Shown here in pieces: positions 1 to 11,920 of a stretch of 64,000 nt of DNA. The position numbers and the translations under genes are program-made. This DNA is from Agrypnia vestita (taxonomy: Eukaryota > Arthropoda > Insecta > Trichoptera > Phryganeidae): assembly GCA_016648135.1 (NCBI GenBank), contig JADDOH010002283.1:38943-102942 (forward strand). Reading direction: 5' to 3'. The number at the start of each line of letters is the position of its first letter. Position 1 is the stretch's first letter. The notes under the pieces are model-generated. The model saw nothing but the letters and a program-made list of their open reading frames with translations. It made no database searches and was not told the origin of the DNA.

Positions 1-1187
1 AGTGCAGATCCTTAATTAAACAGTTATAATATTATAAACATCCATTAGTGGCCAACCTGTCTCGACCGAATCGCTTGGTCCATACGAACGGCTTCCTGGC
101 AGATGAAATGTCTCACGCCGCGAATCTGGTATTTCAGCCGCTTCGGCTCGGCCTCGGAACACTTTTTGCAAATCTAACGGAAATTAAAAATGCGACTGCA
201 ATAAATTTGACTATTCCAGTAATTAATTAGGCGTGCAACTGACGCTAATTTACGAGATTGGAAAATGTATACAGAATGTCGCAGATGATGATTAAAATGG
301 ATGGAAAACGTAAACTGTGTTATCTCTACTTGAGTTTAATTATATTTTATCACTCGAGTTTCGAGAGTATCGACAGGTGAAGTATTAAGCTGCCTACATA
401 CAAACATAGGAAAGAAAATGCATGGATTTTGGTTCAAATGCAAATGATTAATTAATTAGGTACTGGCAAAAGGAGCCGGAATTATTGGTTTTAATGTTAT
501 TGTAATGGGAATTTTGAGAAGACAGGTGAAGAGCCAGTGAAAATGATATTGTCAAGCAAATTAATACCCGAGTTAATTTTTTTTTTCATTTATAAACTTT
601 CAAAATTGTTCATTCTTTTTTAACGCGTGATGGGATGGAGATTTTTAATGGCACATGAATGAAAAAAAATATTATCCATGATGTGGTTCGCGAATTCCGA
701 AAATTTATTACTAGTTAGACAAGGACCAACGATGATGCAATGTTTTATGGTTTAATATCTGCCTGCAGTGCTAGCATTGTATGCTTTTATACTGCGTATA
801 CCATAAGGGGCTGGTCTCCCACAATATACAGAGACCACGTGTGAGAAATATCCGTATGTATGCAGTTTGCGCTGTAGAAGCAAACTAAAGGATAGCTATG
901 ATCAGACACGAGCACCTGAAATATGAGGCGAAAATATTCAAGCTGTTTGCCAAAATTCTGCACAATAATTGAGATAATTTAGCTAGTAATATAATAGCGC
1001 CAAAACATAATTAAATTGTCTGATAAATAGACCATGTTTTCGAAGAATTCTTGGCATGACACTGAACACTGAAGTAAAGGAACAATACACTTAACATACC
1101 AAAATTAAAATTTACCACAACCCAAAAACATTTTAGTTATCTTGGTATTACGTTAAATTTATAATTGAAACCCAAAAACGTATATAT
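1..1187. other. AT-rich non-coding stretch, nothing recognised
   Basis: No coding signal, RNA gene or repeat that recurs elsewhere in the window was recognised here. Open frames are short and of chance length. Confidence 0.5.
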
Positions 1188-1402
1188 AGACACCTTCTTC
1201 TTCTTCATGTGCCCTGTCGGGTCCCCCCGACGTCGGCGATCATCTGGGAGAAAGTTTTCCTGTCCAGGGCAGTGCGGAACAGCTCTTCCACGCTTCTTAT
1301 CCAGGTCCATTCTCGAATGTTTCGAAGCCAGGAGTGCCGCCTCCTTCCGACCCCTCTGCGACCCTCAATCTTCCCCTTCATGACGAGCTGAAGGATGGAG
1401 TA
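1188..1402 (-). pseudogene. 3' tail of a non-LTR retrotransposon (LINE), C-terminal ORF fragment
   Basis: Read on the minus strand from about 1402, an uninterrupted frame of 65 codons ends at a TGA at 1205-1207. It contains RRGVGRRRHSWLRNIREW, then an ELFRTALDRKTF segment and a MIADVGG ending. This is the typical basic C-terminal tail that follows the reverse transcriptase in many insect LINE proteins (RTE/Jockey-type ORF2). The stop is followed at once by GAAGAAGAAGAAG (plus-strand CTTCTTCTTCTTC at 1192-1204), like the simple-repeat tails of such elements. The reverse transcriptase and endonuclease are absent, so this is a 5'-truncated copy. The lack of stops in the short frame suggests it is fairly young. 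The clade is inferred, not shown. Confidence 0.75.
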
Positions 1403-2149
1403 CTTTATACATACCTAGATATATAAAATTTACACCACACCAAATGTGCACATTCCACCCCAAATTTATCATTAAATAAAAACTAATTTTCGAAGCTACT
1501 ACTGCTTCTTAATAAATATATATTTCTTTGTATTGAACCAATTTTTTATATTCAGTTCTATTTAGTATTACTTAGATTAATGCATATTTATAGTATATAC
1601 CTGCAAATTTATGTAATTTAACTACTATTTTAATGAATTAATTTATTATTCTATTAAGTTATTAAATTTAAAAAAATTAAATACCTATTACTTCTCTGTA
1701 CACGAGTCTCTAACTCTCAGAGAAAATATGTTTCTTTATTTTAAATGTTTATAGTACTACCTTACGTAAATATAACAAGTAAAAAATAAAAGAATCTTAT
1801 TTGGTGTTTAAATTCCAGATTTTTTCTATTTAATATAGAAATGTAAATAATAAAATTCGTTTCATTTTGTAATGGTATCCACCTGTAAATGTTGTGGATC
1901 AATCAATGACACCTTGTATACTGCACTGGTGTAAATTTGACTGGCGCACCCATTCAGATGCGACAGAAGCGTATTTTCCGCTTTCTAGTGGCATTTAGCA
2001 GAGCGGTCTAACGACATCGTGAGAGTTTCGTCTGCTGTACCAAATTTCCGTTATTTATTATTTTTTCGTATATTTTAATCAGACGCGACGCTTTTAAAAT
2101 AAATGCTTTTAAACTAGAGATTTTCGCGCGCTAATGGGAGGTATTTTTC
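1403..2149. other. AT-rich spacer with a remnant of MITE family A
   Basis: Mostly featureless AT-rich DNA. At about 1880-1923 the pattern ccacctgtaaatgtt...gacaccttgtata matches the terminus of the palindromic family A elements found at 15.8, 23.3, 29.6, 40, 47.3 and 61.2 kb. Nothing else was recognised. Confidence 0.4.
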
Positions 2150-2640
2150 AAAAATTATCCCAACACTTGATAGACCAGAATAAAAATTAAAAATAAACGA
2201 GACGTAGGTATACGTCGGTATTCGGTGTTCGTCGTACTTAAATAAGAAGATTTGTATATTTTCACGTATCTCTCTCAAAGTAAATTATTTATTTGCGATG
2301 TCTGATTTCTCCGGCCTGGTCTGACAGCTTCGCTCTGCCGCAAACGTAACCTCACAATTCTCATGTTTCGACTAAAATTACATCAAATAAGTACTAATGC
2401 TATATTTAAAGCTTATAGAAAAAAGAGTATTTCATATACACATAATTGTAATTGTCGCGTTTGGCCATAGAAAAGAGAAATATTGTTATACTGTTTTTAT
2501 ATTTGACGTTTGACGGATAACCGACGTACGCCTACGTCTCGTTTTTTTTCCGTCTATTAAGTGTTGGCATAAATATATTAAATCCCAATATTGCTATTTT
2601 CGGAATACGGGCGAATATATGTATGACATTTGAATATCAC
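2150..2640. repeat. Palindromic MITE, family B (CGTAGGTATACGTC arms)
   Basis: The left arm (about 2158-2226: atcccaacactt, then gagacgtaggtatacgtc) is inverted on the right (about 2519-2568: gacgtacgcctacgtctc, then attaagtgttgg). The right side continues into cccaatattgctattttc and cggaatac. The same arm recurs at 12.30-12.43 kb and, as a full pair, at 41.03-41.33 kb. Non-autonomous foldback element; no coding frame inside. Confidence 0.65.
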
Positions 2641-3805
2641 GGTGATTTAAATTAGTTAATAGGTTAGTGAATAATTATTATTTGTTCCGGGTATAAAATA
2701 GTTGTTTGTTTTGTGGTAATCCTCGCTAGGTATCAGCGATTTGAATAGTACGGGATGGTCGCTGCAGCCGCAACGTGAAAACCCTTAAACACTAATCTTC
2801 TTGGTATTCTAATATCATTAAGGATGTTTGTTAGGAGCCTCAGAGCCATGACGCACCTAGTTCCAAGCTGGCGCGCTTCGTTCGTCTTCACATGTCTTGA
2901 CGCAGACTAATGCCGGCTTTACAATCATAATTGAGTCACGCTGCCAACCCCCGCGGTCGTATTAGAAAAATACACTCGTGCCCGAATCGACGCTCATTCC
3001 TCACATTTGATACGTGACAAAACGGTCTGAGCCATGAGATCCGCCTCGGGTTAGATTTTGTGGTTTGGGCGGGATACACTGACCCGAGTTCAAACTCGAC
3101 ACATTGAAGAAATTGTTCTGTTCTTGTTGAATCTGTGGCGTAGTAATGAATAAATAAGGTTGTCGTGTTTTAAAAAAAACATGTGGTCCGCCACAGCCGA
3201 ATCGTGGATACCGAATCATGCCATCTCCCTGGTAGTTAGATATCTATGGATTATTCTCCAATATGGACCGCAAAATATCGTCGATTAAGAAGACGGCTCG
3301 TGTAGTCAAGCCGCATGACACTGGTTTCTCATACCAGAATTCCAGGTTCGATTTCCGGTGAAGTTACAATACGTCTGTGTAATAAATAATCACAAGCCTG
3401 GTAGATTTTGAAAACTTTTTCGCTGCATTTAAAAAAAATTATAAAAAAAAACGGGCGTCAATATCGGGCGTATGGTCTCGACGAATGCAACTGGATTTGG
3501 AAAACTATCTTTGGCGAGTACGACCGCTTACAGCATCTCTCAATATTTATCCCCACACATTATTTTCTTTACTTTTCTATCACGCAATTTTGGCCTATTT
3601 TTTAATGTTTAATGTCATGTTACATCGAACTTAACATAAAGTTTTGTATCGATTTTTCTCCCTCGGTTAATTGTTGTGTTGTATCGGTTGTTGATAGCGC
3701 TGTTCTCACAGCCTTAACTCGTGGCCAAGTATGTAGTAAAAGTACATCCTTTTTATACATAATATTCCACGTACAATGTTATACATATAATAGCGGTTAA
3801 TACTC
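2641..3805. other. Non-coding spacer, nothing firm
   Basis: Includes a mildly GC-richer patch near 2850-3080 without a recognisable exon. The stretch ending at about 3800 contains atataatagcggttaatac, which resembles pieces of the repeat pair at 7.3 and 33.1 kb. No gene seen. Confidence 0.4.
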
Positions 3806-4285
3806 GATATGTGGGGAATAAAAGTAAAGGCAGCAATATCCAAAAATATAATGAACTCATCGAGGATTACTAATTTAGAACATACTGAATTCGAGATTTT
3901 ATATGAAACTAGCGGACCCGACAGACGTTGTCCTGCCCGAACGTTGGCTTTTCGTTTGGGTGGCATAAATACTAGAACCCGACTGCAGCGCTACCTACCG
4001 GGTCCAGTTGTGAATCTATCCAGGGACCCACTCGAACGCACACAAAAAATTTCATTAAACTCGGCCCAGCCGTTTAGGAGTTCAGTGACATACACACGTA
4101 CAGAAGAATTATACTATATGTAAAGACATAGCCTATAAATTTATAGGAAATATGATTTTGGAAGAGATAGATATATAAAATCTATAATTCAGTACATTCT
4201 AAATGAGTAATCCTCGGTGACTGCATTCATTTTTAAAAATATTTTTGGATATAGCTGCCTTTGATTTTATTCCCAATATATGATA
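3806..4285. repeat. Palindromic repeat, family C, split by another repeat
   Basis: Arms at about 3820-3905 (aaaggcagcaatatccaaaa ... gaggattactaattt) and 4185-4280 (inverse: agtaatcctcggtgactgca ... ggatatagctgcctttg) are inverted copies. The same arm recurs at 45.37-45.46 and 52.88-53.07 kb. The loop between them, 3908-4130, is a different dispersed repeat that begins actagcggacccgacagacg and contains cggcccagccgtttaggag. Repeats with this wording are common in arthropod genomes; I cannot assign the class. Confidence 0.65.
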
Positions 4286-4339
4286 ATGCAAACAAATGAA
4301 AAGCATACCCGAAAATGTGCAGTCCATATGTCACTATTT

Positions 4340-4470
4340 GCCCGAATTTTTTTATATATTTATATTAGAGACACTAACAGGATAATAGGTACATGATACT
4401 CTAATAATAAAACATTATAAATGAAGACTATGCCCATTATCCCATTTACAATTAGTCGGCACGCTCTAGT
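4340..4470. repeat. Dispersed repeat shared with 30.19-30.31 kb
   Basis: attagagacactaacaggat, a following gtacatgatactctaataat block, and a further cggcacgct block occur both here and at about 30193-30310 in the same orientation, with a few substitutions. Class unknown. Confidence 0.6.
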
Positions 4471-5100
4471 AACATATATTTTTGCATTTAAGTATCTATA
4501 TTTTACATGTACATTTATGTGTATTGTATATTTAGTGTTTGAATGTATTTAATAAATAATTGATTTAATGGATCTATAGGTTCGGGTCATCGTTTAGAAA
4601 ATGTATGTTGTGTATGAGTGAGTTTTTGAACGATGATAAGGTATCTGCGAGAATATCAGCATCAATGTTAGAGTTAGCACAATACATATTATATGTGCGA
4701 CACAACCTTGTGATGGGAGAAAAGTGACCAACATTATTAGTGTGCTGGCTAATTCTAAAGAACTCCGGGTTTCTTATACGGTGTATAACATGCAAGATAG
4801 AGAAAGAGAATCGATAGCTCCGCTGAGAATCTTGTGCAGCACATTTGTGTATTTACGTATTCGTTTATTGCTAATTATATTAACGGCCACGCGAGTAGGA
4901 TACCAAATGTGTTCATTAGCCCCCGGATTCGAGTATCAATTTATTTTCTTTCGGTCGCTCATTAACATGTGTATTTATTTTTTTCCACCCGTTTCCAGCG
5001 GGGTTTATTTACATTTATTGTTCGGGACGATTTCAGAAACTAGTTTTTACTTGTTGTTTAACCCAAATCGAGCCGCGTTATAATCCGACCGCCATGACGC
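4471..5100. other. AT-rich spacer, nothing recognised
   Basis: Overlapping short frames exist on both strands, but none has a recognisable motif or a biased composition. No repeat match noticed. Confidence 0.4.
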
Positions 5101-5300
5101 TGAGAATATATCGATCCGGTTGATTTTTCCGACGCGCGGGTCGCCCGCTGGATCAGGTTTTGTCCGTGGCGTATTCCTGTTCCTCCGGTCCCGGGCGCCG
5201 CCATCTTGGGCCTCTTTCTGGTCCATTTGCTTTTTGTTAATATCGGCGCACTCCAGTTTCTTGGCGGCGGAGAAAGCCGCCGCATTTTCGCGTTGGCCGT
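5101..5300. promoter_or_regulatory. GC-rich island with a Pho/YY1-type site, candidate regulatory element
   Basis: A sharp GC and CpG rise in AT-rich surroundings. It contains gccgccatcttggg (5200-5213), whose complement AAGATGGCGGC is the long form of the YY1/Pho recognition sequence. The block at 5193-5224 (gggcgccgcc ... tctggtcc) recurs with small changes at 9199-9228. The minus strand is open for about 75 codons with a charged, low-complexity product and no family resemblance, so coding status is undecided. Confidence 0.35.
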
Positions 5301-5377
5301 TTATTTAAATGTCCGTAACGTTATACCGATGCAAGAATGTGATCAACACCGCCGCCGCGCTCCTACCTGCATCGCAG

Positions 5378-5690
5378 TTCGTTGCGTCTTATTTGATTTA
5401 ATAAAGAAAGTTCTTGGTGGAGAGGACAACGAATGGGTTTTTTGCTGCCAGAACCTTGCGGCGTTCGCCCTATGCACGGGCGCCGCACGGGGATGGCTTT
5501 AAATAAGAAAAATGTCAACCTGGCGACGCAAGAGTAGGGCCGATATGGGAGCCGTCGGCTCATAGAACGGCCCTGGAAAAGTGGTGGGTCCCCATTCCAT
5601 TCGTTGCGTCTTATTTAGCATTAAAACAGTGCCAATCTAGATGGCGAAAGTGTAGGGGCGATAAGACCTTAGAACGGCCCTGTCTATGGT
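5378..5690. repeat. Degenerate direct repeat, partly shared with 62.57-62.64 kb
   Basis: ttcgttgcgtcttattt occurs at 5378-5394 and 5600-5616, and agaacggccctg ends two related blocks (5563-5574 and 5671-5682). The segment tttagcattaaaa ... ggcgaaagtgtaggggc (about 5613-5662) is matched in inverted form at about 62570-62635. Class of element unknown. Confidence 0.5.
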
Positions 5691-5699
5691 GGGCGCTAC

Positions 5700-6485
5700 T
5701 TGAGTAAACCTCTCATCGACACGCGACAGGTGAAGTATTAAACTAACTACATTTGAATAGAGAAAACATAGCTAAGTGGCTTTTACTTTGATATATAGGT
5801 ATATAAAGAAAATTACCGCTTTTTTATTTGTTAACGATTTATCTTTGCCGCTATTTCCGTAATACCTAAATTTTCAATGTTAAATGTTATTAATTATTCA
5901 GAAAATATAAATAGTATGCCACATAGTGAAGGGTGACTTCGACAATTAGCGCATATAAATTCCCAATCGTTCATTTTACGTAATGTGCCGTTCCGGCGCC
6001 ATCACCACCACTACCAAATATATAGTAAGCATTCATTGAAAGAATACTGTTGCACAGCAATAGGTATGATGATGGAGATACACGTCTACTATTACCAAAA
6101 ATAACATTATTTCAGTAATAAACTAAGATTTTACGCAAATAATTGCATTTTCATCTATCTATTTTTAATTTCGCGCAAAAACGCCGCAGCTATCGTGGCG
6201 GCAAGCCTAAGTAAACATTTGCATTATGACAACAGTTCAAAGACACGGTGATGGTTACTTAGGCATGACATCATTCGCTCTGACCGGTGTTTCAGTTAAA
6301 ATGGCCGAATGAAGAATTTTATACTTTTATTTTAATCTCAATGTTTATATTAAAACTGGATCATTTTTTAGAATCCTTTAAAAACATTTTCTTCTCTAAA
6401 ATCACTCATTCTTTAATACTAGCATCATGCCCATTATTAACAACTCATTGTTTTTATTTACATTACATAGAAATTTACCGGATTG
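5700..6485. other. AT-rich spacer
   Basis: No gene, RNA or clear repeat seen. Single microsatellite-like A/T runs only. Confidence 0.4.
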
Positions 6486-6489
6486 TAAA

Positions 6490-6880
6490 TAATATTTTAC
6501 CAATTTCCGTTTCTCTGTGGCTGGCAGATTCGACCAAGCCACCAGTGCGGAACTTGCGTACACCTCTCCTATGTGACGCGTACAATTACCGTATCAATCC
6601 AGGCGAGATGTCAGAGAGAAAACGGCTCGAACCTCGCGTTACAGTCTACATGTGGCAGAGGAGGTGCTGCAACCGAGGAAGGGCCCGCGATGTGTGACCG
6701 AAGACTGTCGTCTGGGTAACCTTTAAAGCGAGTCAAGCGCGGAGCCCGCGATCCGCCATTTGCATTCCTGCCGGTTGATTGCGTTCCTTCAGTTCCGGCC
6801 TCGGAGACACTCCCTAAGTGTCTTCCGGTTTCATTTTCCTCTCGAACGCAACCCTAGGATCACATCCTGAACTGTAATGA
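6490..6880. promoter_or_regulatory. GC-richer block, candidate conserved or regulatory element
   Basis: About 390 bp with clearly higher GC than its flanks, including gatccgccatttgcat near 6750 (Pho-like CCGCCAT and an octamer-like ATTTGCAT). A plus-strand frame runs partly into it, but its first half is AT-rich and has no motif, so I do not call a gene. Confidence 0.25.
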
Positions 6881-7309
6881 CGTTAGTTACCATCATAACT
6901 CGACCATATATATTTTCTGATATTTTTAGCGTTAGCTTTGTTTTTAATAATATCTACGCCCTAACTAACCTAGTAGATTCGTTTTATAATATGTTGAGTC
7001 AAAAAATTTCGAGTGCAAAACTCATCTTTCCAAAAAACTGTTTTGGAGTTTGAGTGAGAATGTCATATTTTTGTACGTCGTTAGTTTACTAGGTACGTAC
7101 AAAAAAATCACCTTCGTGCGACTTGATTATTGTTTTACAATGAAAAGTGATACATTTTTCTTTCAATTTCGTCCAAGAATGTTCATTTTAAAATATGATT
7201 GTTAAAACAGTAATGATATTTTGTCACGTTAATATGTAGAAATATCACTTTTAAACCTCACTATCTCAGAATGCATATTTTGGAAAGGTGATCGTCTTGC
7301 TACTCGGGA

Positions 7310-7425
7310 TGCGATTTGTCGAATGCCATTACGTCAAGATTGACGAACTGTATAATGTTATATAATAGCGGTCAATACACGAGTGTTAAGATAACAAACC
7401 AATCACAATAGACCCGAGAATTATT
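7310..7425. repeat. Dispersed repeat shared with 33.11-33.22 kb
   Basis: aatgttatataatagcggtc and the following aacaaaccaatcacaataga plus cccg match about 33138-33208 (aatgttatgtaatagcggtc; gcaaaccaattagaatagac) in the same orientation. The DNA between 6880 and 7310 and from 7425 to 7985 shows no gene. Confidence 0.55.
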
Positions 7426-7985
7426 TACTTTTATAATAACCAACTTTGTATAAACCACTGATTAATTTGACATCGATAATTTTCGACACCAATGTAACTT
7501 CGGACATACACTAACTGATCCATAAAATATTAAACGAAATTAACTGTCGAATTGGGAGAGATATTCTTCATGTGCCATCTTCTATCAAAGATTAGCAAAC
7601 AATTTGCAGTTTGACAGGTGCTAGATGTATAAGATAACCGGCATTTTAGACATTGAGACACATTCTGAGGTTAGGCATCTACCATCTGCTGCTTTCTGTC
7701 TTCCCCTGCACGATGAGCATTGGAAGATCATATTTCTCATTGCGGAAAATGTGTAGAAACTTGTTTTATTTATACTTATTTATTCGTCTTAATAATAACA
7801 AACTCCTCGTTGGTAATGTTGTCGATCCGGGAGATCTTTGACGTTCGTCGATATGCTCATAACTCAAATGCAAGCAGTCTTTTAATACATAGTTTTAATG
7901 TACATAGCTTGACTCCGTGTAGCAGCCGACGTACAATTTCAACGGGTGTACATTGTTGAATATACAGGCATTACTATTATTAGTT

Positions 7986-8031
7986 TTATTTTACACACAT
8001 TCCTTATGTATAAAGAATGTGTGTAAAATAA
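7986..8031. repeat. Perfect 17-bp hairpin with a 12-nt loop
   Basis: ttattttacacacattc (7986-8002) is exactly inverted at 8015-8031. The stem is too short for a typical animal microRNA precursor and has no mismatches. It could be a small foldback repeat. Confidence 0.6.
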
Positions 8032-8501
8032 CACATAAATCTCGATTATAAATATAACGTAGGCGCCTCGCATTCGGACATTCACAGTAGGTAATTTAAA
8101 TCAGATTTCGATAATTTATACACGAGAAATTGAACGTGTGAAATGTTCAGTATAAATCGTGAATAGTTGGAATGAAATACGAACCTCATAGCATATTTAA
8201 TAATATATCACATAACGCAAATGAACTCCCTCTCTAAACACGAGATTTTTCTCGTATAGAGAGTTGGCCCGTCACATAGAAATCTATTGAACAATTGATT
8301 TATGCTGTTGTAGCAAAATTAATTGGTTTAAATAAGTAGCTTATAATTCACTAACTACAATGATTTTCTCCTGTTTTTAAAGTATATATTAGGGAGTGTG
8401 TTGATCTTTTAGACATTTTTATTAAATTTTTCACATTTTTTTGAGTCAATAAATTATAATTTTTTGACAAAATGTTATTTATGTTAGTATATAACCATTA
8501 A

Positions 8502-8765
8502 AAATATTTTTTTGTCTACCGGTTTCGAGACCTAACCCGTCTTTTCGTCGGGACAACCATTACAAATAGCATATAAATATCACTACACACCACAACCATA
8601 GTATTATTTTACACTTCACAAAAATAATACTGTGGTCGTGGTGTGTAGTGATATTTACATGCTAGTGTAGTGGTTGTCCTGACGAAGAGACGGGTTACGT
8701 CTCGAAACCGCTAGACAAAAAAAATTTAGTGGTTATATACTAACAACTAACAAATAAAATTTTGT
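8502..8765. mobile_element. Foldback of Penelope-type termini with hammerhead-like cores
   Basis: A long inverted repeat: the left arm (about 8502-8562, read on the minus strand) and the right arm (about 8676-8745) carry the same motif. On the plus strand the core is CTGACGA (8679-8685), one A, stem GAGACG (8687-8692), loop GGTTA, stem CGTCTC (8698-8703) and GAAA (8704-8707). A second stem ACCGCTA (8707-8713) pairs with TAGTGGT (8727-8733). The layout matches the termini of the Penelope-like element at 34.9 kb, though the stem sequences differ. No protein is encoded. The adjoining spacer 8032-8500 holds nothing recognised. Confidence 0.6.
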
Positions 8766-8984
8766 TAAAATGTCTGACCACAAAGTTAATGTTCTAATTA
8801 TTAAAAATATTATATAATTTTTTCATTTGTCTTTAGTCTTTATTATCGCCAGCACTGCCGCCGGTAGCGTAGCCAAACCGAATGCATAATCAAATCTAAA
8901 GTACATCCCATTAATATTTTTTGTCGCTGTTCCAACGGTTCGATTATTTATCGGCCTGTTAAAAAGTGTCACGTTAAATATCCA

Positions 8985-9310
8985 TTACGGCGGGGTAACG
9001 CTGTTTCGCTGCCATTTGGAAGAATCATCGATGTAACATTTCACGACGCCTTTCTCCGCAATAAATTCAGCTCCGCGCCTTCCTGGCTCTAGTTTGCGTT
9101 CCTCTCTCCTCATCGGCCTTTGGGCCGAAGTTACACCACCTTCCGTGGTGACTTTCCCCCGACCCGCGAGATTTTTATGCGCAGTTTCATCGCGACGCGG
9201 GCGCCGCATTTGGGCCTTTTTCAGGTCCTGTAATTCGACCCCTAGTGCGGCGTCCATAAAGCCGGCGCTATTCATAACCGATCTATTTTCGGTGTGGACG
9301 GTCCACAAGG
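8985..9310. promoter_or_regulatory. GC-rich island sharing a module with 5.2 kb
   Basis: CpG-containing GC-rich DNA. 9199-9228 (gggcgccgcattt ... caggtcc) is a near copy of 5193-5224. The minus strand is open for 108 codons, giving a basic, low-complexity product without recognisable domain. It may be an exon, a regulatory element or an old repeat; I cannot decide. Confidence 0.3.
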
Positions 9311-11510
9311 AAGTAATAACAGGCAGGAGCAGCTATCAAGCTGTCAGCTTACCGTCCCATAAGTCGCGTTTTAACTTTCTTTAATTAATTTGCTTAATTT
9401 TTTAATTTACTTTATCTTGCAATGTCATTTAATTATCAATCTCTATGCATCTTTTCATATATTTGTCATGTGTGGTATCTAATATATTTAATTAAGGATA
9501 AATCATAGCTAATTTATATACCAATATATTTGTCTTCTTGGCGATTGAGTTTTATTAAATTCAACAAGACAGCGTTTTGTAGTAGACTAAGAATACTAAA
9601 AAATCTCCATTATAATTATTAACATTCGTTGATAAATTACACACACACAAGGTGTTGCAGAGCTAGTCAGCAATATTTTACAGGTAGATTCCTATGTATA
9701 AAAATGTTCAAACGCCTGGAAAAGTTAACAATTCGTAACAAGTCGCAACTTAACAATTTAGAAGCGTTAAAATTAAATTTTTTGTTTATTACTCTTTGCA
9801 CTATTTTATTTTACCTTATTTATTCAACTCTCAAGATCGGCCATCAAAATGACAGTTGTGTCTTTATAGGTACATAATATCACCTAATCTTTGTTGTTTT
9901 TGCTTAAAATTTTTTACGCTTTCGAATTCATGTAAAATATATTTAAAAAAAACATATGAAATATATAAGTAGTTTGTAAAAGTGTCAAAGCTGATGCTTG
10001 TAGTTGTAGATTAAGCGGTTTAGCCGCATGTAGGGTAGATACTCCTAAGGAATCGAAAAAATAGTTAAAAGTTTTAATGTTATCATAAATATATGTTGTG
10101 TATTTGATGTCCTCTTATACCAGCATGCATTTGCTGCCTGGGGACTTGCCATTTTCTTTCTTATTTTTCATTATATTATATTATTTGGTATTAAAGATTG
10201 AGTTACCCTCACACATCCATCGATATACACTCCAGCGCTTGAGAAACACCGCCGAGAAAGGTTTGTGTAGTTCTCCTTGATGGGTTTGTCGGAAATACGA
10301 TCACGGAATTACTCCACTAATGAAGAGCTTAGAATAAGTATCGTGGTTTTAAAGAACTCGTTTATTATCAGGTCGGCCCTAAGCCGTTGATTTATGAGGA
10401 TTCCAGATTATAGTAGGTACACTATAATCTACGCGTATTTTAAGAAGCTTGTAGCAGTTTAGTCTACATAGCTTAACTTGTTTATCCACAGAGAAAATTG
10501 AATTAAATGTGTTTTTTATCTTTATACCTTTTTCTAGTTCTATGTAAAAGTAATGCACTTCTGTGCATTATGAAGTAATTGAAATTCATGACGATTTTCT
10601 CGTTGTAGATATAATACGAGTATGTTCTAAATCAGTTTCATCATATATTCGAATGGACTATGCTAGAGACATCTAAAATAATTCCCATGACATAGTATAC
10701 ATAGATTTCGCAGCTGATAAATAATGATACATCTATATTTTAGAAATAAAGACCCTTTTACTGTGAACTTTCTTTTATTCTTTCCTCTTCTATCACTTCC
10801 AAGTGCTGCTGTGGTTCCAACTCTATAATATAATCTCCGTTATAACAATATATTCGCTATCTCGGAATACTTCGCTTTCTTTTCAATATCTTGCGCATCG
10901 ACATCTGTAGTAACCACATTGGCAAGTCCCACAATTATTTCATGTTTGATGTGTGATATAAATTTGCACTTTGCAATTTTAACTTTGTTAAAACCTTAGA
11001 TATTATTCACGAAACGTTTTAGCCATTTTTATCCATCCTACATATGGCATTTCCTGTTATTACCGACTGGAACTCAGCTGATTACCGAATTATACAGAAT
11101 TATTAAGGGAATTTGACTTAACGTTTGTTTTAGTCTTAAACGTGATTGGTTTGTGTAGAAATAGCTACAGAAAATTTGACTAGATAAGTGCATCTCGCTA
11201 GAGAGCTTGTCGTAAGTACGAGCGGTCGTTAAATGAGGAGTAGGTATCACATTAGGAAATGTGTATAATAATATCTACTTTAGTTATTTCTTATATAATA
11301 TTAATACATACAATATATAAAAAAATAATTTTGCTTTTTTATAACTTGACCGATTCTACAAACATCGCCGCATTAAATATCGACAATTAATAATTATTTT
11401 AATTAACATTTCGTGGTTAAAACGCGAGCATTACAAATTTTCATCTTTTCTGTCTTTACACGAGCTTTATTAATCGACCAGCACAGCATCTTCTCGTTAA
11501 AAAATCGTGT
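9311..11510. other. AT-rich spacer with one short shared block
   Basis: No gene recognised in 2.2 kb. atatattcgaatggactatg (about 10643-10662) with a following cccatgacata block recurs at about 55977-56010. Otherwise featureless. Confidence 0.4.
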
Positions 11511-11514
11511 AGCA

Positions 11515-11920
11515 TAATATTACACCGTTCGCTGCCGACGTCTGACAAAACGTTCGAATCACGTAATATGGCGTGCCGGAGATGAATCGATAACTCGGCA
11601 GTTCGATCGCTGTTAATTTATCGATGTTTTCATTTGGCATTTTTGTCCGCCGTGTAGATTATGTACTCGTACTATTATTCCTTGCAGCGAGTCGTCTTGT
11701 CAGACAAAACCAGATACCGCGCCGTCCGAAGGTTGTCCACGCTCGGCTGGCTGGGAACTCGGAGCCGCCGCTGCGTGTTTACAGTTTACACATGTGAACA
11801 CGTGAATTATTCAGCAGAAAGGTGTGCGATTCAATCAAAATGTGATTAAACCCGCAGTGGCGTGTTCGCGGCCTGGGCGCCCGTCCGGGGCCCCCGAAAA
11901 GGTCGAGCTTCCTGATGCGC
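11515..11920. promoter_or_regulatory. GC-rich block, candidate regulatory element
   Basis: GC and CpG content rises across about 400 bp (for example gcgccgtccgaagg and gcctgggcgcccgtccgggg). Contains acacgtgaattatt and several ATCGAT sites. No frame with a family motif. Function inferred only from composition. Confidence 0.25.
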
